A stretch of 43,399 bases of DNA from Anaerostipes sp. (GCA_028697725.1 JAQVEG010000004.1:1-43399), one strand, 5' to 3'. Positions 25,706 through 35,623 are shown, numbered from the stretch's first letter. Notes: generated from the letters alone by a model not told the origin. A program made the numbers and translations.

Positions 25706-26890
25706 CTATGCAAATGCTTCTTCTAAAATTGAAATCATCTCATCTACATGTTCTTTTTCAATGACAAGAGGAGGTACAAATCTCAACACATTATTTCCCG
25801 CTGAAATAATAATTAACCCTTTTTCCAATGCCTTATTTACGATTTCTCCCACTGGCTTCTCCGTAACAAATTGTAATCCTTGCATTAATCCAACACCGCG
25901 ATGTGCCTCAATGAAATCATACTTGTCTGTTAAGGCTTCTAGTTTTTCATATAGATAATCACCAATTTCATTTACATGTGCAAGAAGGTTCTTTTCTTCA
26001 AATTGACGGAACACTTCATTGATTGCTGCACAAGCAAATGGATTTCCACCATAAGTTGTTCCATGATCTCCAGGAACTAAAACCCCATCAGCCTTTTGAT
26101 TTACTGCAAATGCACCCACAGGAACTCCACATCCCAATGCTTTTGCCATGGTTAATACATCTGGTTTTACTCCATATAGTTCATGGGCAAACATAGCTCC
26201 ACAACGTCCCATACCACACTGAATTTCATCAAAAATCAATAGAATATCATGTTCATCACACACTTCTCTTAATTCCTTTAAAAATGCAGGATCTGCTGGG
26301 AAGATTCCACCTTCCCCCTGGACAACTTCACAAATCACTCCACAAGTCTTATCTGTAATCTTAGATTTAATATCTTCGATATCATTAAAATCAGCAAATA
26401 CGGCTGAAAATTCTTTTGGTACAAATCCTTCTTGATATTTTTCATTTCCAGTGACAGATAATGCACCTTGGCTTCTTCCATGGAAAGAATGTCTCATAGC
26501 AATAAATTCATAATCTTTTGTAGCATCTTTTAAGTATGCATACTTTCTTGCAACCTTTAACGCACCTTCAATGGCTTCTGTTCCACTGTTGGTAAAAAAC
26601 ACTTTTTCCATTCCTGTTACTTCTACAATTTTTTTTGCTGCTTCGATAGCAGGTGCATTGTAGTATAAATTAGAAGTATGAATTAGTTTATCAATTTGTG
26701 CTTTTAAAGCATCGTTATAATCTTTGTTTGCATAACCTAATGCAAACACTGCAATTCCTGCAGCAAAATCTAAATATTTTTTATTATTTACATCATATAA
26801 ATACACACCTTCTCCATGGTCTAATACCACTGGAAAACGATTGTAAGTTTTTAAGATGTACTTTTCTCCGTCGTTAATATATTGATTCAT
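25706..26890 (-). CDS. argD: Acetylornithine aminotransferase
   Basis: PLP aminotransferase making N-acetylornithine from the semialdehyde in arginine synthesis; 394 residues, complete. FFTNSGTEAIEGALKVARKY, the LIFDEIQCGMGR aspartate site, the PLP lysine in TMAKALGCGVPVGAF, and HGTTYGGNPFACA are present. It starts 11 bp after argB and closes the argC-argJ-argB-argD operon. Confidence 0.95.
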   Translation of the reverse strand: MNQYINDGEKYILKTYNRFPVVLDHGEGVYLYDVNNKKYLDFAAGIAVFALGYANKDYNDALKAQIDKLIHTSNLYYNAPAIEAAKKIVEVTGMEKVFFTNSGTEAIEGALKVARKYAYLKDATKDYEFIAMRHSFHGRSQGALSVTGNEKYQEGFVPKEFSAVFADFNDIEDIKSKITDKTCGVICEVVQGEGGIFPADPAFLKELREVCDEHDILLIFDEIQCGMGRCGAMFAHELYGVKPDVLTMAKALGCGVPVGAFAVNQKADGVLVPGDHGTTYGGNPFACAAINEVFRQFEEKNLLAHVNEIGDYLYEKLEALTDKYDFIEAHRGVGLMQGLQFVTEKPVGEIVNKALEKGLIIISAGNNVLRFVPPLVIEKEHVDEMISILEEAFA

Positions 26891-26901
26891 GAAAATTCTC
26901 C

Positions 26902-27786
26902 TTAAAATAATGGTTCTTTTAAAATAGCTGTTCCAACACCCTTTTCAGTAAAGAACTCAAGTAATAGACAATGTTCTACTCTTCCATCTAAAATATGTAC
27001 TCTAGCAACACCATTTTCAATGGCTTTAATACAGTTTGTAAGTTTTGGAAGCATTCCTCCACCTACCACTCCATTGTCAATAAATTCATGGGCTTGTTTT
27101 AAATCCATCTCTGGAATTAAAGTTGTCTTATCTGTTGGATCAAAAAATACACCTTCAATATCTGTTAAGAATACAAGTTTCTCTGCATTTAGTGCTGTAG
27201 CAATTGCACATGCAGTATCATCTGCATTAATATTATATCCTTCATTATTTTCTCCTAGTCCAATAGGTGAAATAACTGGTACAAAATCATCTTCAATCAA
27301 GGCTTCCATAAGTTCTGTTTTTACTTCTGTAATATCGCCAACATATCCAATATCTTTTCCGTCAACAATCTTTTTCTTAACACGAATCATCTCCGCATCT
27401 TTCCCACTTAATCCAACGGCCTTAATTCCATTTTGTCCCATCATTGCAACAAGACCTTGATTTACTTTAAATAGAACCATCTCTGCAATTTCCATGGTTT
27501 CTTTGTCTGTAATTCGTAGTCCATTGTAGAATTCCGGTTCATTTCCAGACATTTTGACCCATTTACTGATTTCTTTTCCACCACCATGGACAATAATAGG
27601 CTTTAATCCAATTAATTTTAACAATGCAACGTCTTTGATTACACTATATTTTAAATCTTCATCTAACATGGCACTTCCACCATACTTAACAACAACGTAA
27701 CTTCCATTGAATCGACGAATAAATGGCAACGCCTCTATCAGTGTTTGTGCTTTTAACATTTCTTGATCTAAATGACTCATATCCAT
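26902..27786 (-). CDS. argB: Acetylglutamate kinase
   Basis: Phosphorylates N-acetylglutamate, the committed step of arginine synthesis; 294 residues. [27 protein letters not shown] and [25 protein letters not shown]-type motifs are present, as is the GGGMLPKL stretch. The N-terminal helix before the kinase fold ([22 protein letters not shown]) is the feature associated with arginine-inhibited hexameric forms, so feedback control is likely but inferred. Confidence 0.95.
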   Translation of the reverse strand: MDMSHLDQEMLKAQTLIEALPFIRRFNGSYVVVKYGGSAMLDEDLKYSVIKDVALLKLIGLKPIIVHGGGKEISKWVKMSGNEPEFYNGLRITDKETMEIAEMVLFKVNQGLVAMMGQNGIKAVGLSGKDAEMIRVKKKIVDGKDIGYVGDITEVKTELMEALIEDDFVPVISPIGLGENNEGYNINADDTACAIATALNAEKLVFLTDIEGVFFDPTDKTTLIPEMDLKQAHEFIDNGVVGGGMLPKLTNCIKAIENGVARVHILDGRVEHCLLLEFFTEKGVGTAILKEPLF

Positions 27787-27815
27787 ATAAATACTTCCCT
27801 TCTCTTTCTAAACTT

Positions 27816-29042
27816 TTATGAACGATAATCTGCATTAATTGAAACATATTCGTGGGTTAAATCACACCCCCATGCTTTTGCAGCACCATTTCCTTCATGT
27901 ATATTAATATTTGCAATTACTTTTTCTTCTGATAAAATCTTTGTTGCTTCCTCTTCAGAATAATCCGTTGCCACTCCATCTTTTACAATGTCAAGACATC
28001 CATAGACACTCTCAAATGAAATATCTACCTTCAAAGGATCAAATACAACTCCAGAATACCCAAGAGCGCAAAGAATCCTTCCCCAGTTAGCATCTTTTCC
28101 ATACATGGCAGCCTTTGTAAGACTTGATGTGGCAACAGCCTTTGCTAATATCTTTGCATCTTCTTTTGAATTTGCTCCAACAACAGAAACTTCAAATAAC
28201 TTTGTACAGCCTTCTCCATCTCCTGCAATCTTCTTTGCCAATTCTTGATTGATATAAACCAAAGCCTCTTGAAACACTTCATAATCCTTGGTTCCTTTTT
28301 CAATTGCTTCATTGTCAGCCATTCCATTTGCCAAAACAAATACGGTATCATTGGTGGATGTATCTCCATCTACTGATATCATATTAAATGTATCTTCAAT
28401 GGCTTCTCTTTGCATTTCCAGCAATACCTCTTTTGAAATCTTAGCATCCGTTGTGATAAATCCAAGCATGGTTCCCATATTGGGATGAATCATCCCAGAA
28501 CCTTTGCAAATACCACCTAATGTTATTTCTTTCCCATCAATCTCACATGTAACTGCAATCTCTTTTGGTTTGGTATCTGTGGTTAAAATAGCCCAAGCTG
28601 CATCTTCACTGCTTGCTCTGTCATCCTTTAACCCAGAAGCTAACATCTTAATTCCTTTTTCAATGATATCCATAGGTAACTGTTGCCCAATGACACCTGT
28701 TGACCCAACTGCAACTTCTTCTGGCTCAATAGAAAATTCCTTTGCAACAAGCTCTGTTTCTTTGATCACATTGGCATATCCAACTTCTCCAGTACATGCA
28801 TTGGCAATTCCAGTATTTATAACAACAGCTTTCACTGTCTCTTGTTCTTCTATGAGCTTTTGTCCCCACAATACTGGGGCTGCCTTTACAATATTCCTTG
28901 TAAATGTCCCTGCAAGAGTGGCAGGTGCTTCACTATATATCATAGCCATATCTTTATTTGTCTTTCCTGGTTTAATTCCTGCTCTTAACCCTGCAGCAAG
29001 AAATCCCTTAGGAGCGGTCACCCCTCCGTCAATTATCTTCAT
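27816..29042 (-). CDS. argJ: Glutamate N-acetyltransferase / ornithine acetyltransferase
   Basis: Recycles the acetyl group from N-acetylornithine to glutamate; some forms also make N-acetylglutamate from acetyl-CoA. The 408-residue precursor self-cleaves before Thr191 in HPNMGTMLGF, producing two chains with Thr191 as nucleophile. The N-terminus GGVTAPKGFLAAGLRAGIK and GMADNEAIEKG are typical. No separate argA or argE lies in the window, consistent with an acetyl-cycling pathway. Mono- or bifunctional action cannot be decided from sequence. Confidence 0.95.
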   Translation of the reverse strand: MKIIDGGVTAPKGFLAAGLRAGIKPGKTNKDMAMIYSEAPATLAGTFTRNIVKAAPVLWGQKLIEEQETVKAVVINTGIANACTGEVGYANVIKETELVAKEFSIEPEEVAVGSTGVIGQQLPMDIIEKGIKMLASGLKDDRASSEDAAWAILTTDTKPKEIAVTCEIDGKEITLGGICKGSGMIHPNMGTMLGFITTDAKISKEVLLEMQREAIEDTFNMISVDGDTSTNDTVFVLANGMADNEAIEKGTKDYEVFQEALVYINQELAKKIAGDGEGCTKLFEVSVVGANSKEDAKILAKAVATSSLTKAAMYGKDANWGRILCALGYSGVVFDPLKVDISFESVYGCLDIVKDGVATDYSEEEATKILSEEKVIANINIHEGNGAAKAWGCDLTHEYVSINADYRS

Positions 29043-29065
29043 ATAAATATCCTTTCTGCCAACTT

Positions 29066-30106
29066 CTATGGGAACATTGGTACCAATTCAAGTCCTTCGC
29101 TTTCCTTTTCTCCAAACATAAGATTCATATTCTGAACTGCCTGTCCAGCTGCACCCTTTACTAAATTATCCATAGCACCCATCATAATAATACGCTTTGT
29201 TCTTGGATCAATCTTAAAGTTTACATCTACATAATTACTTCCTTCCACCCATCTTGTCTCTGGGCAGACACCTTCTTCTAAAACACGTACAAACTTTTCT
29301 TCTTTATAATATGAATCATAAATTGCCTTAACCTCTTCATAGGTAACATCCTTCTTTAAAGATGCATATGCCGTTACAAGAATTCCACGATTCATTGGAA
29401 CGAGATGAGGAGTAAAATTAATGACCACATCTTCCCCAGATGCATAACTTAACTGGTCTTCAATCTCAGGTGTATGTCTGTGAGTTGCAACTCCATAAGC
29501 TTTTATATTTTCATTGACTTCACAATACAAATTATTGACTTTGGCACCACGTCCTGCTCCAGATGTTCCTGACTTGGCATCGATAATAATCGTATTCATA
29601 TCAATGAATCCCTCTTTTGCCATTGGATAAATTGATAATGTAGAACAGGTTGGATAACATCCTGGATTGGCAATCAATCTAGCACTCTTTACATCTTCAC
29701 GATTAATTTCGCATAGACCGTAAACTGCTTCTTCTATAAACTCTGCACTTTGATGTTTGATTCCATACCACTCTTCATATCGCTCTATATCTTTGATACG
29801 AAAGTCGGCACTAAGGTCAATAATCTTAACTTTTGACAACACTTCTTCTGATACAAGAGAACTACATAGCCCTTGAGGTGTTGCAGTGAAAATCACATCT
29901 ACTTTTGATGCTAATTCATCCATATTGTCATCTAAACATGTATCATCTACAATCTGAAACATATTTTGAAATACTTCATAATACTTCTTATCTATATAGC
30001 TTCTTGAGCCATACCACACAATCTCAGCATTCTTATGTTGTGTTAATAAACGTACCAATTCTTGTCCTGCATATCCAGTAGATCCAATAATACCAACTTT
30101 TATCAT
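29066..30106 (-). CDS. argC: N-acetyl-gamma-glutamyl-phosphate reductase
   Basis: NADPH-dependent reductase, third step of arginine synthesis; 346 residues. The Rossmann motif GSTGYAGQELVRLL is N-terminal, the catalytic Cys150 sits in NPGCYPT, and ATHRHTPEIE holds the conserved His. First gene of argCJBD, preceded by a promoter overlapped by an ArgR-like palindrome and divergent from argG. Confidence 0.96.
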   Translation of the reverse strand: MIKVGIIGSTGYAGQELVRLLTQHKNAEIVWYGSRSYIDKKYYEVFQNMFQIVDDTCLDDNMDELASKVDVIFTATPQGLCSSLVSEEVLSKVKIIDLSADFRIKDIERYEEWYGIKHQSAEFIEEAVYGLCEINREDVKSARLIANPGCYPTCSTLSIYPMAKEGFIDMNTIIIDAKSGTSGAGRGAKVNNLYCEVNENIKAYGVATHRHTPEIEDQLSYASGEDVVINFTPHLVPMNRGILVTAYASLKKDVTYEEVKAIYDSYYKEEKFVRVLEEGVCPETRWVEGSNYVDVNFKIDPRTKRIIMMGAMDNLVKGAAGQAVQNMNLMFGEKESEGLELVPMFP

Positions 30107-30148
30107 ATCTAAAACTCCTTTTTCCTTTCGTTACTTACAATGTTTATA

Positions 30149-30177
30149 ATTATACAACTCTCTTGCATATTATGCAA
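30149..30177 (-). promoter_or_regulatory. argC promoter overlapped by an ArgR-like palindrome
   Basis: TTGCAT (30172-30177), 17 bases, TATAAT (30149-30154) on the minus strand. The perfect palindrome TTGCATATTATGCAA (30163-30177) covers the -35 and half the spacer. Its half-sites TGCAT/ATGCA match ArgR/AhrC half-sites but are one base closer than the usual 18-bp ARG box. Confidence 0.7.
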
Positions 30178-30229
30178 CATGTAATTTAACGTATTTTCAA
30201 TGTTTTTATTGTAATACACTGTTTATAGT

Positions 30230-30247
30230 GATGTATATTTATTCATT
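30230..30247. promoter_or_regulatory. Candidate ARG box in the argC-argG interval
   Basis: GATGTATATTTATTCATT fits the ARG-box pattern TNTGNATWWWWATNCANA at all but the two outermost defined bases. It sits about 60 bp upstream of the argG -35. A looser inverted repeat TATTCA/TGAATA (30281-30286, 30296-30301) lies immediately before the argG -35. Confidence 0.6.
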
Positions 30248-30305
30248 TGCATTCTATTTTATGCATATTTGTATGGGATTTATTCATATTTTTCGTGAAT
30301 ACCCC

Positions 30306-30334
30306 TTGCATAATCTAATGAAATAACGTATATT
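30306..30334 (+). promoter_or_regulatory. argG promoter
   Basis: TTGCAT (30306-30311), 17 bases, TATATT (30329-30334). The -35 hexamer is identical to that of divergent argC. Confidence 0.7.
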
Positions 30335-30379
30335 AGTCTCAATGACGAAAATTAGCAATTTATTTAGGAGGATATACAC

Positions 30380-31609
30380 ATGAAAGAAAAAGTTGTATTA
30401 GCGTATTCAGGGGGACTTGATACCACAGCAATCATCCCTTGGTTAAAGGAAACTTTTGATTACGAAGTTATTTGCTGCTGTATCGACTGTGGACAGGGCG
30501 AAGAATTAGACGGATTACAGGAAAGAGCCGCTTTATCTGGTGCAAGCAAGTTATATATTGAGAATATTATTGATGAATTTTGCGATGACTATATTGTACC
30601 TTGTGTACAGGCTAACGCAATCTATGAAAACAAGTATTTATTAGGAACTTCTATGGCTCGTCCAGGAATCGCTAAAAAATTAGTTGAGATTGCAAGAAAA
30701 GAAAATGCAGTTGCAATCTGCCATGGTGCAACAGGAAAAGGAAATGACCAAATTCGTTTTGAATTAGGAATTATGGCATTAGCTCCTGACATTAAGATTA
30801 TCGCTCCTTGGAGAATGACCGATGTATGGACTATGCAGTCTCGTGAAGACGAAATCGACTACTGTAAAGCACATGGAATTGATCTTCCATTTGATGTAGC
30901 TTCAAGTTACAGTCGTGACCGTAACTTATGGCACATTAGCCACGAAGGACTAGAACTTGAAGATCCTTGCGTTGAACCAAATTATGATCACTTATTAGTT
31001 CTTGGTGTATCTCCTGAGAATGCTCCTGACGAAGGAGAATATGTAACTATGACATTTGAACAAGGAGTTCCAAAGTCTGTGAATGGACAAGAGATGAAGG
31101 TTTCTGAGATTATCACAAAGTTAAATGAACTTGGTGGAAAACATGGTATTGGTATTATTGACATCGTTGAAAATCGTGTAGTTGGTATGAAATCTCGTGG
31201 TGTATACGAAACTCCAGGTGGAACAATCCTTATGGAAGCTCATCAGCAGTTAGAAGAATTAGTTCTTGATCGTGCTACTTCTGAAGTTAAGAAGGATATG
31301 GCAAACAAATTATCTCAAATTGTTTACGAAGGAAAGTGGTTTACACCTCTTCGTGAAGCAGTTCAAGCTTTCATTGAAAAGACTCAAGAAACAGTAACTG
31401 GCGAAGTTAAGTTTAAACTTTACAAAGGAAATATTATCAAAGCTGGTACTACTTCTCCTTATTCACTTTACAGTGAATCACTTGCAAGCTTTACAACTGG
31501 TGATTTATATGATCATCATGATGCAGATGGATTCATCAATTTATTTGGTCTTCCATTAAAAGTTCGTGCAATGAAAAAAGCTGAATTAGATAAAAATAAT
31601 AATAAATAA
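30380..31609 (+). CDS. argG: Argininosuccinate synthase
   Basis: Joins citrulline and aspartate using ATP; 409 residues. The ATP-binding AYSGGLDTT is at residues 8-16, followed by HGATGKGNDQIRFE and SSYSRDRNLWHISHEG. AGGAGG precedes the ATG. It is transcribed away from argCJBD and is followed directly by a terminator, so argH, argF and carAB must be elsewhere. Confidence 0.96.
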   Translation: MKEKVVLAYSGGLDTTAIIPWLKETFDYEVICCCIDCGQGEELDGLQERAALSGASKLYIENIIDEFCDDYIVPCVQANAIYENKYLLGTSMARPGIAKKLVEIARKENAVAICHGATGKGNDQIRFELGIMALAPDIKIIAPWRMTDVWTMQSREDEIDYCKAHGIDLPFDVASSYSRDRNLWHISHEGLELEDPCVEPNYDHLLVLGVSPENAPDEGEYVTMTFEQGVPKSVNGQEMKVSEIITKLNELGGKHGIGIIDIVENRVVGMKSRGVYETPGGTILMEAHQQLEELVLDRATSEVKKDMANKLSQIVYEGKWFTPLREAVQAFIEKTQETVTGEVKFKLYKGNIIKAGTTSPYSLYSESLASFTTGDLYDHHDADGFINLFGLPLKVRAMKKAELDKNNNK

Positions 31610-31613
31610 ATAT

Positions 31614-31654
31614 AAAAATAAGAGAAGCATCAACATGGTGCTTCTCTTATTTTT
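31614..31654. terminator. Bidirectional terminator between argG and the esterase gene
   Basis: A perfect 16-bp stem (AAAAATAAGAGAAGCA at 31614-31629, complement at 31639-31654) with a 9-base loop, serving converging argG and the esterase gene. Confidence 0.92.
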
Positions 31655-31663
31655 TATATTATA

Positions 31664-32641
31664 TTAGCGATAAAAACGCAACAGTCCATTATATAGATAT
31701 GGATAGCTTTCTTTAAAGGAATGCTTATGTCCTTTCCATGAATAAAACATTGTATTTGTTTTTTTAAACTCCTTGTACTTATAAAGGTCACTTAATTGTT
31801 TTTTCGTAGCCTCACTCATAAAGTCCTTGGTACCAGAAGCGGCAAACACGTAAAACTTCTTAGATTTCAAAGGGGTATTTTTAATTCCTTCATGAATTCT
31901 CCTTGCACTATTTATGCTCTCAGATGCTTCATATCCATTTGGATTGTAATAAAGAGGCATACTCATAGGTAAATAGTATTCAAAATATTCCATATGATTT
32001 TTAAGAGTATACCAAGTGGCACACCCGCCCATGGAAAATCCTCCCACTGCCCTATGATTTCTAGATGCAATAAGATCTTTTTTTGTTGTAGATTTTGTGT
32101 AGGTGCTATAGGTAGATTCAATCTCTGGAATTAATGTTGTAACAATCTCATCTCCTATTTGTTCAATAGTTTCATAGTAATCATCATATTCATCGGTATA
32201 CCCTGGAGTAACAACAATCAATGGATCAATGTCTCCTTCTTGAATCATATGATCTAATACATTTTTAAAGGTTCTAGGAAATAAAATAGACCCTAAAAAT
32301 GTCTGATATGAGCCTCCATATCCATGCATTAAATAAAAAGTATTATATTTTTTATTTTTAGAATAGTTGTATGGTAGATAAACCATTGCTTTCTTTTCTA
32401 TTGTTTTATTGTTTCCATTTTTCATAGAAATCTTATATGAGAGTTCTTTTAGAGTTCCTTTCTCAGATGCCTTTTCTTCATACTCTTTTGGCATATTCTT
32501 AATGCCGTTAATATTCTTTTGTTTCTTTTTAATTGTCTTATTCGCCCTTTGAGATGCTTGATTTTGATGGCGAGAAAACATAGCAATCCCTCCCGCAGCA
32601 AAAATTAAAACAATAATAATGAACAAACTTTTTTTCTTCAT
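31664..32641 (-). CDS. Membrane-anchored esterase, esterase D/feruloyl-esterase type
   Basis: Alpha/beta-hydrolase of 325 residues. An N-terminal hydrophobic segment (about 5-22) acts as a signal or anchor, then a basic linker and a PF00756-like domain: YLPYNY, YLMHGYGGS, the nucleophile elbow GGFSMGG with Ser203, and the late His in GHKHSF. Relatives hydrolyse ferulic or acetyl esters on plant polysaccharides, or other acyl esters; the substrate here is not shown. The ATG directly follows the kinase stop (TAGATG), with the ribosome site in the last kinase codons, so the two are coupled. Confidence 0.88.
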   Translation of the reverse strand: MKKKSLFIIIVLIFAAGGIAMFSRHQNQASQRANKTIKKKQKNINGIKNMPKEYEEKASEKGTLKELSYKISMKNGNNKTIEKKAMVYLPYNYSKNKKYNTFYLMHGYGGSYQTFLGSILFPRTFKNVLDHMIQEGDIDPLIVVTPGYTDEYDDYYETIEQIGDEIVTTLIPEIESTYSTYTKSTTKKDLIASRNHRAVGGFSMGGCATWYTLKNHMEYFEYYLPMSMPLYYNPNGYEASESINSARRIHEGIKNTPLKSKKFYVFAASGTKDFMSEATKKQLSDLYKYKEFKKTNTMFYSWKGHKHSFKESYPYLYNGLLRFYR

Positions 32642-35461
32642 CTATTTCCTTTCTTTCATTAAATTACTTAATTCTTGATATAATATCTTTGGAATCACTG
32701 GTTTTGCAAGGTGTACATTCATCCCTGCCTCCAATGATTTTTGAATATCCTCTTCATACGCATTTGCTGTCATTGCAATAATTGGTATTGTACTTCCATC
32801 TGTTCTAGACAGGCTTCGTATCTCTTTGGTTGCTTCAATTCCATCCATCACTGGCATATGTATATCCATCAAGATTGCTGAAAAATAATTCAACGAAGAG
32901 CTATCAAATATTTCAACACCCTTTTTCCCATCTTCAGCCCATGTGACTTCACATCCTACTTTTTCTAATAGTCTAGTCGTGATTTCTGCATTTAAAGGAT
33001 GATCTTCACAGACGAGAATCTTCTTTCCTTTCATTTGCTCCTTCACTGTTTGAATTAAAGATTTCTCTTTGGAAGCTAGCTTCTTCACCTCTTTTTTCTT
33101 TACATGCTCTATGTACAAATCAACCACAAAGGTCGTTCCTTTGCCAAGTTCACTTTCTACCTGAATCGTTCCACCCATTAAGTCAATAAGATTTTTTGAA
33201 ATGGCAACCCCAAGCCCTGTACCTCCGTATTTGCTGGTCATAGAATTCTGTTCTTGTGAATATGGTTCAAATAATCCATTTTCAATATATTCTCTACTCA
33301 TCCCAATCCCTGTGTCACGAATATAAAATTTATCATGAGAAATCCTTTTCTCCATATCAACTCGTATGATTTCTATTTCTACGGTACCACCTTCTGGTGT
33401 AAATTTAATTGCATTTGAGATTAAGTTTAAGAAAATCTGCGTAAAACGTACTTGGTCCACACGAATAAAACTATCTAGGACTGAATCCTCTATCTTCACT
33501 TTGAACTCTATCTTTTTTTCTTCTGCACTGGAACGAAGCATATCTATTAGATTCGTAACTACAGTTCTGGCATTAACAATCTCAGGTTCTAATACCATTG
33601 ATCCCTTTTCGATTTTTTGCATATCCAAGGTGTCATTGATTAGACTTAGCATATAAGTACCCGATTTACGAATCATCTCTAAATTATAGTGAAGGACATC
33701 CACATCTTCTTCATGTTCAGATAATGCTGCCATTCCGAGAATTCCGTTCATTGGAGTTCTCATATCATGACTCATCCTTGCAAAAAAATCCATCTTCGCT
33801 TGATTATTTTCTTCTAATTCTATATTCTTAGCATTCATTTGTGCCATATTTTTTCTTTGTAACTTCGTATAAATAATAATTGCATTAACAACTAACAGCA
33901 CCAAAATAATTCCTAGTGCAAGGGGCAGCCGATACTCATACAAATTCTCTGAAAATGAATTCACATAATTATCTGATAAAGTATGTCGATTGACACTATC
34001 AGCTATTTGATCTTGACTCAACGCATTAATGGCTTTATTTATAATCTGAATCAATATACTTGTATCATCGTTCATAATTGCAGAAATGGCACAGTTTGCT
34101 TCTATATGGTGACCATAATCTACTTGAAGATCAGAGTAAAAAGGACTTTTTAGCCGATAAGTTGCAATATAATAGTTCTCAAAATAAACATCTGCCTTTT
34201 TTGACTGTACCGCTTTTAAACATCCATCAATATTATTACAGTACACGGGAGTGTATGCACTTAAATATGTTTTTAATAATTTCTCTGAATCCTTAAAATC
34301 TTTAGTAACTGCCACTTTATATTTCTTATTCTTATTGAATGTATTTCCATTTCGAGTCACAACACACATACTCTGTTCCAGAAATTCCTCTGAAAGCAAA
34401 ATACTTTTTTGAGACTGAAATGAAGCATCAATTGCAGGAATCATAATATCAATCTTTTGCTTCTTTAGATAATCTTCTGAAATAGTTCCTTCGGAAACAG
34501 GAACATACTCTACCTCAATCCCAATCTCTTTTGCAATAATATTCATAATATCAATTGCAATTCCCTTTGGTTTCTTTGAATTAAAATCCATAGAAGAAAT
34601 AGGATAATAGTCTGTTAAATAGCCTACTTTTATCCTTTGAACTTTCTTAATAAATTCTACTTCTTCTTTTGCAAGCTGAGGTTTGGATTCAACAACACTA
34701 TCTCCGTAATATTTCTTAGCAAGTTCCTGTGCATAATATGGATGTTCTGTCTGTATTTCCTTCATTGCCTCATTTAACTGCTTCAAAATCTTCTGATTCT
34801 TCTTATTGGTCATAAAATAAAAGGAATCTGAACCTTCTTTTCCAATTACTTTTAAGTCCTTATGAAGTGCCAGACTTCCACCAACCATAATATCTACAGT
34901 CCCATCCTTGATAGATGAAACCATCTCATCTTCTGTATTATAGTACATTGGTTTATAAGTAAACTTATGTTCCTTTGCATATTTAGCAAAAAATTCCGTT
35001 TGATAACTGTTGACTAAAAGTGCAACTTTCTTTCCATCAAACCCTTTATAATCATTATAAAAAATGTCGTTATTATCGGTTCTAGTATATAGAATTGTCT
35101 GCTCTTCTCCATTGACAAAATCTGCAAAATCATATATCTTCTCACGTTCTGGTGTCTTTTGTGCCGTCCCAACAAAGTCAATCTTTCCCTCTTTGAGCAT
35201 CTTTAAGCAATTATCCCATGTATCATATACATATTCATACTTCCATTCTGTATACTTAGAAATTTCACTTAAATACTCCACTCCGTATCCCTTGTATTCT
35301 CCGTTGGCATCTTTCTCAATAAAAGAACCATAATCAATGTATCCAATTTTGATTACCTTTGTCTTTTCTTTTGCAGATACTGTACGCAAAGAAAGGCATG
35401 CGAAAAAGCATGCCAAAGATAAAAAGAATATCCATATCATTCTATTTGTCTTTTTATACAT
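32642..35461 (-). CDS. Hybrid sensor histidine kinase with two solute-binding (SBP_bac_3) domains
   Basis: BvgS/EvgS-like protein of 939 residues. The start is placed at ATG 35461 because AGGGGA precedes it; an upstream ATG (35488) lacks a ribosome site. In order: signal/first helix (about 8-30), first solute-binding domain (about 35-255), second (about 275-505, VGYLTDYYPISSMDF), membrane helix (about 518-540), kinase core with His565 in RMSHDMRTPMNGI, ATPase domain (SNAIKFTPEGG, DTGIGMS, GGTGLGVAI) and a receiver with Asp866 (LMDIHMPVMDG). No HPt or DNA-binding domain is attached, so the output partner is elsewhere. Amino acids or related small solutes are likely ligands. Confidence 0.92.
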   Translation of the reverse strand: MYKKTNRMIWIFFLSLACFFACLSLRTVSAKEKTKVIKIGYIDYGSFIEKDANGEYKGYGVEYLSEISKYTEWKYEYVYDTWDNCLKMLKEGKIDFVGTAQKTPEREKIYDFADFVNGEEQTILYTRTDNNDIFYNDYKGFDGKKVALLVNSYQTEFFAKYAKEHKFTYKPMYYNTEDEMVSSIKDGTVDIMVGGSLALHKDLKVIGKEGSDSFYFMTNKKNQKILKQLNEAMKEIQTEHPYYAQELAKKYYGDSVVESKPQLAKEEVEFIKKVQRIKVGYLTDYYPISSMDFNSKKPKGIAIDIMNIIAKEIGIEVEYVPVSEGTISEDYLKKQKIDIMIPAIDASFQSQKSILLSEEFLEQSMCVVTRNGNTFNKNKKYKVAVTKDFKDSEKLLKTYLSAYTPVYCNNIDGCLKAVQSKKADVYFENYYIATYRLKSPFYSDLQVDYGHHIEANCAISAIMNDDTSILIQIINKAINALSQDQIADSVNRHTLSDNYVNSFSENLYEYRLPLALGIILVLLVVNAIIIYTKLQRKNMAQMNAKNIELEENNQAKMDFFARMSHDMRTPMNGILGMAALSEHEEDVDVLHYNLEMIRKSGTYMLSLINDTLDMQKIEKGSMVLEPEIVNARTVVTNLIDMLRSSAEEKKIEFKVKIEDSVLDSFIRVDQVRFTQIFLNLISNAIKFTPEGGTVEIEIIRVDMEKRISHDKFYIRDTGIGMSREYIENGLFEPYSQEQNSMTSKYGGTGLGVAISKNLIDLMGGTIQVESELGKGTTFVVDLYIEHVKKKEVKKLASKEKSLIQTVKEQMKGKKILVCEDHPLNAEITTRLLEKVGCEVTWAEDGKKGVEIFDSSSLNYFSAILMDIHMPVMDGIEATKEIRSLSRTDGSTIPIIAMTANAYEEDIQKSLEAGMNVHLAKPVIPKILYQELSNLMKERK

Positions 35462-35513
35462 TTCTATATTTTCCCCTTTTTCCCTCATATTAAAAGTTAA
35501 TATTTGTTGCTTA

Positions 35514-35542
35514 ATTATAACATTTTCCTATAATAAGAACAA
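35514..35542 (-). promoter_or_regulatory. Promoter of the hybrid kinase-esterase pair
   Basis: TTGTTC (35537-35542), 17 bases, TATAAT (35514-35519) on the minus strand. Confidence 0.65.
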
Positions 35543-35560
35543 GAAATTGCTTTCTACATA

Positions 35561-35610
35561 AAAAAACTATACAATTTCTGATAATAATATCATCCATTGT
35601 ATAGTTTTTT
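35561..35610 (-). terminator. Terminator of the acyl-CoA operon
   Basis: A perfect 15-bp inverted repeat (AAAAAACTATACAAT at 35561-35575 and its complement at 35596-35610) with a 20-base loop and T6 on the minus-strand exit. It separates the crotonase gene from the kinase promoter. Confidence 0.85.
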
Positions 35611-35623
35611 AATGATTTACCAA

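Noticed and set aside
28504-29046. A 180-codon plus-strand frame opposite argJ, and similar long antisense frames opposite argB (27020-27460), alr (4793-5131) and the ABC-F gene (9156-9527)
   Set aside because: They mirror strongly conserved genes, have no ribosome sites and no recognisable protein pattern; they are codon-bias shadows.
30107-30379. A T-box or riboswitch in front of the arginine genes
   Set aside because: The argC and argG leaders are only about 40 bases and show no long structured element; operator-type palindromes explain the region better.
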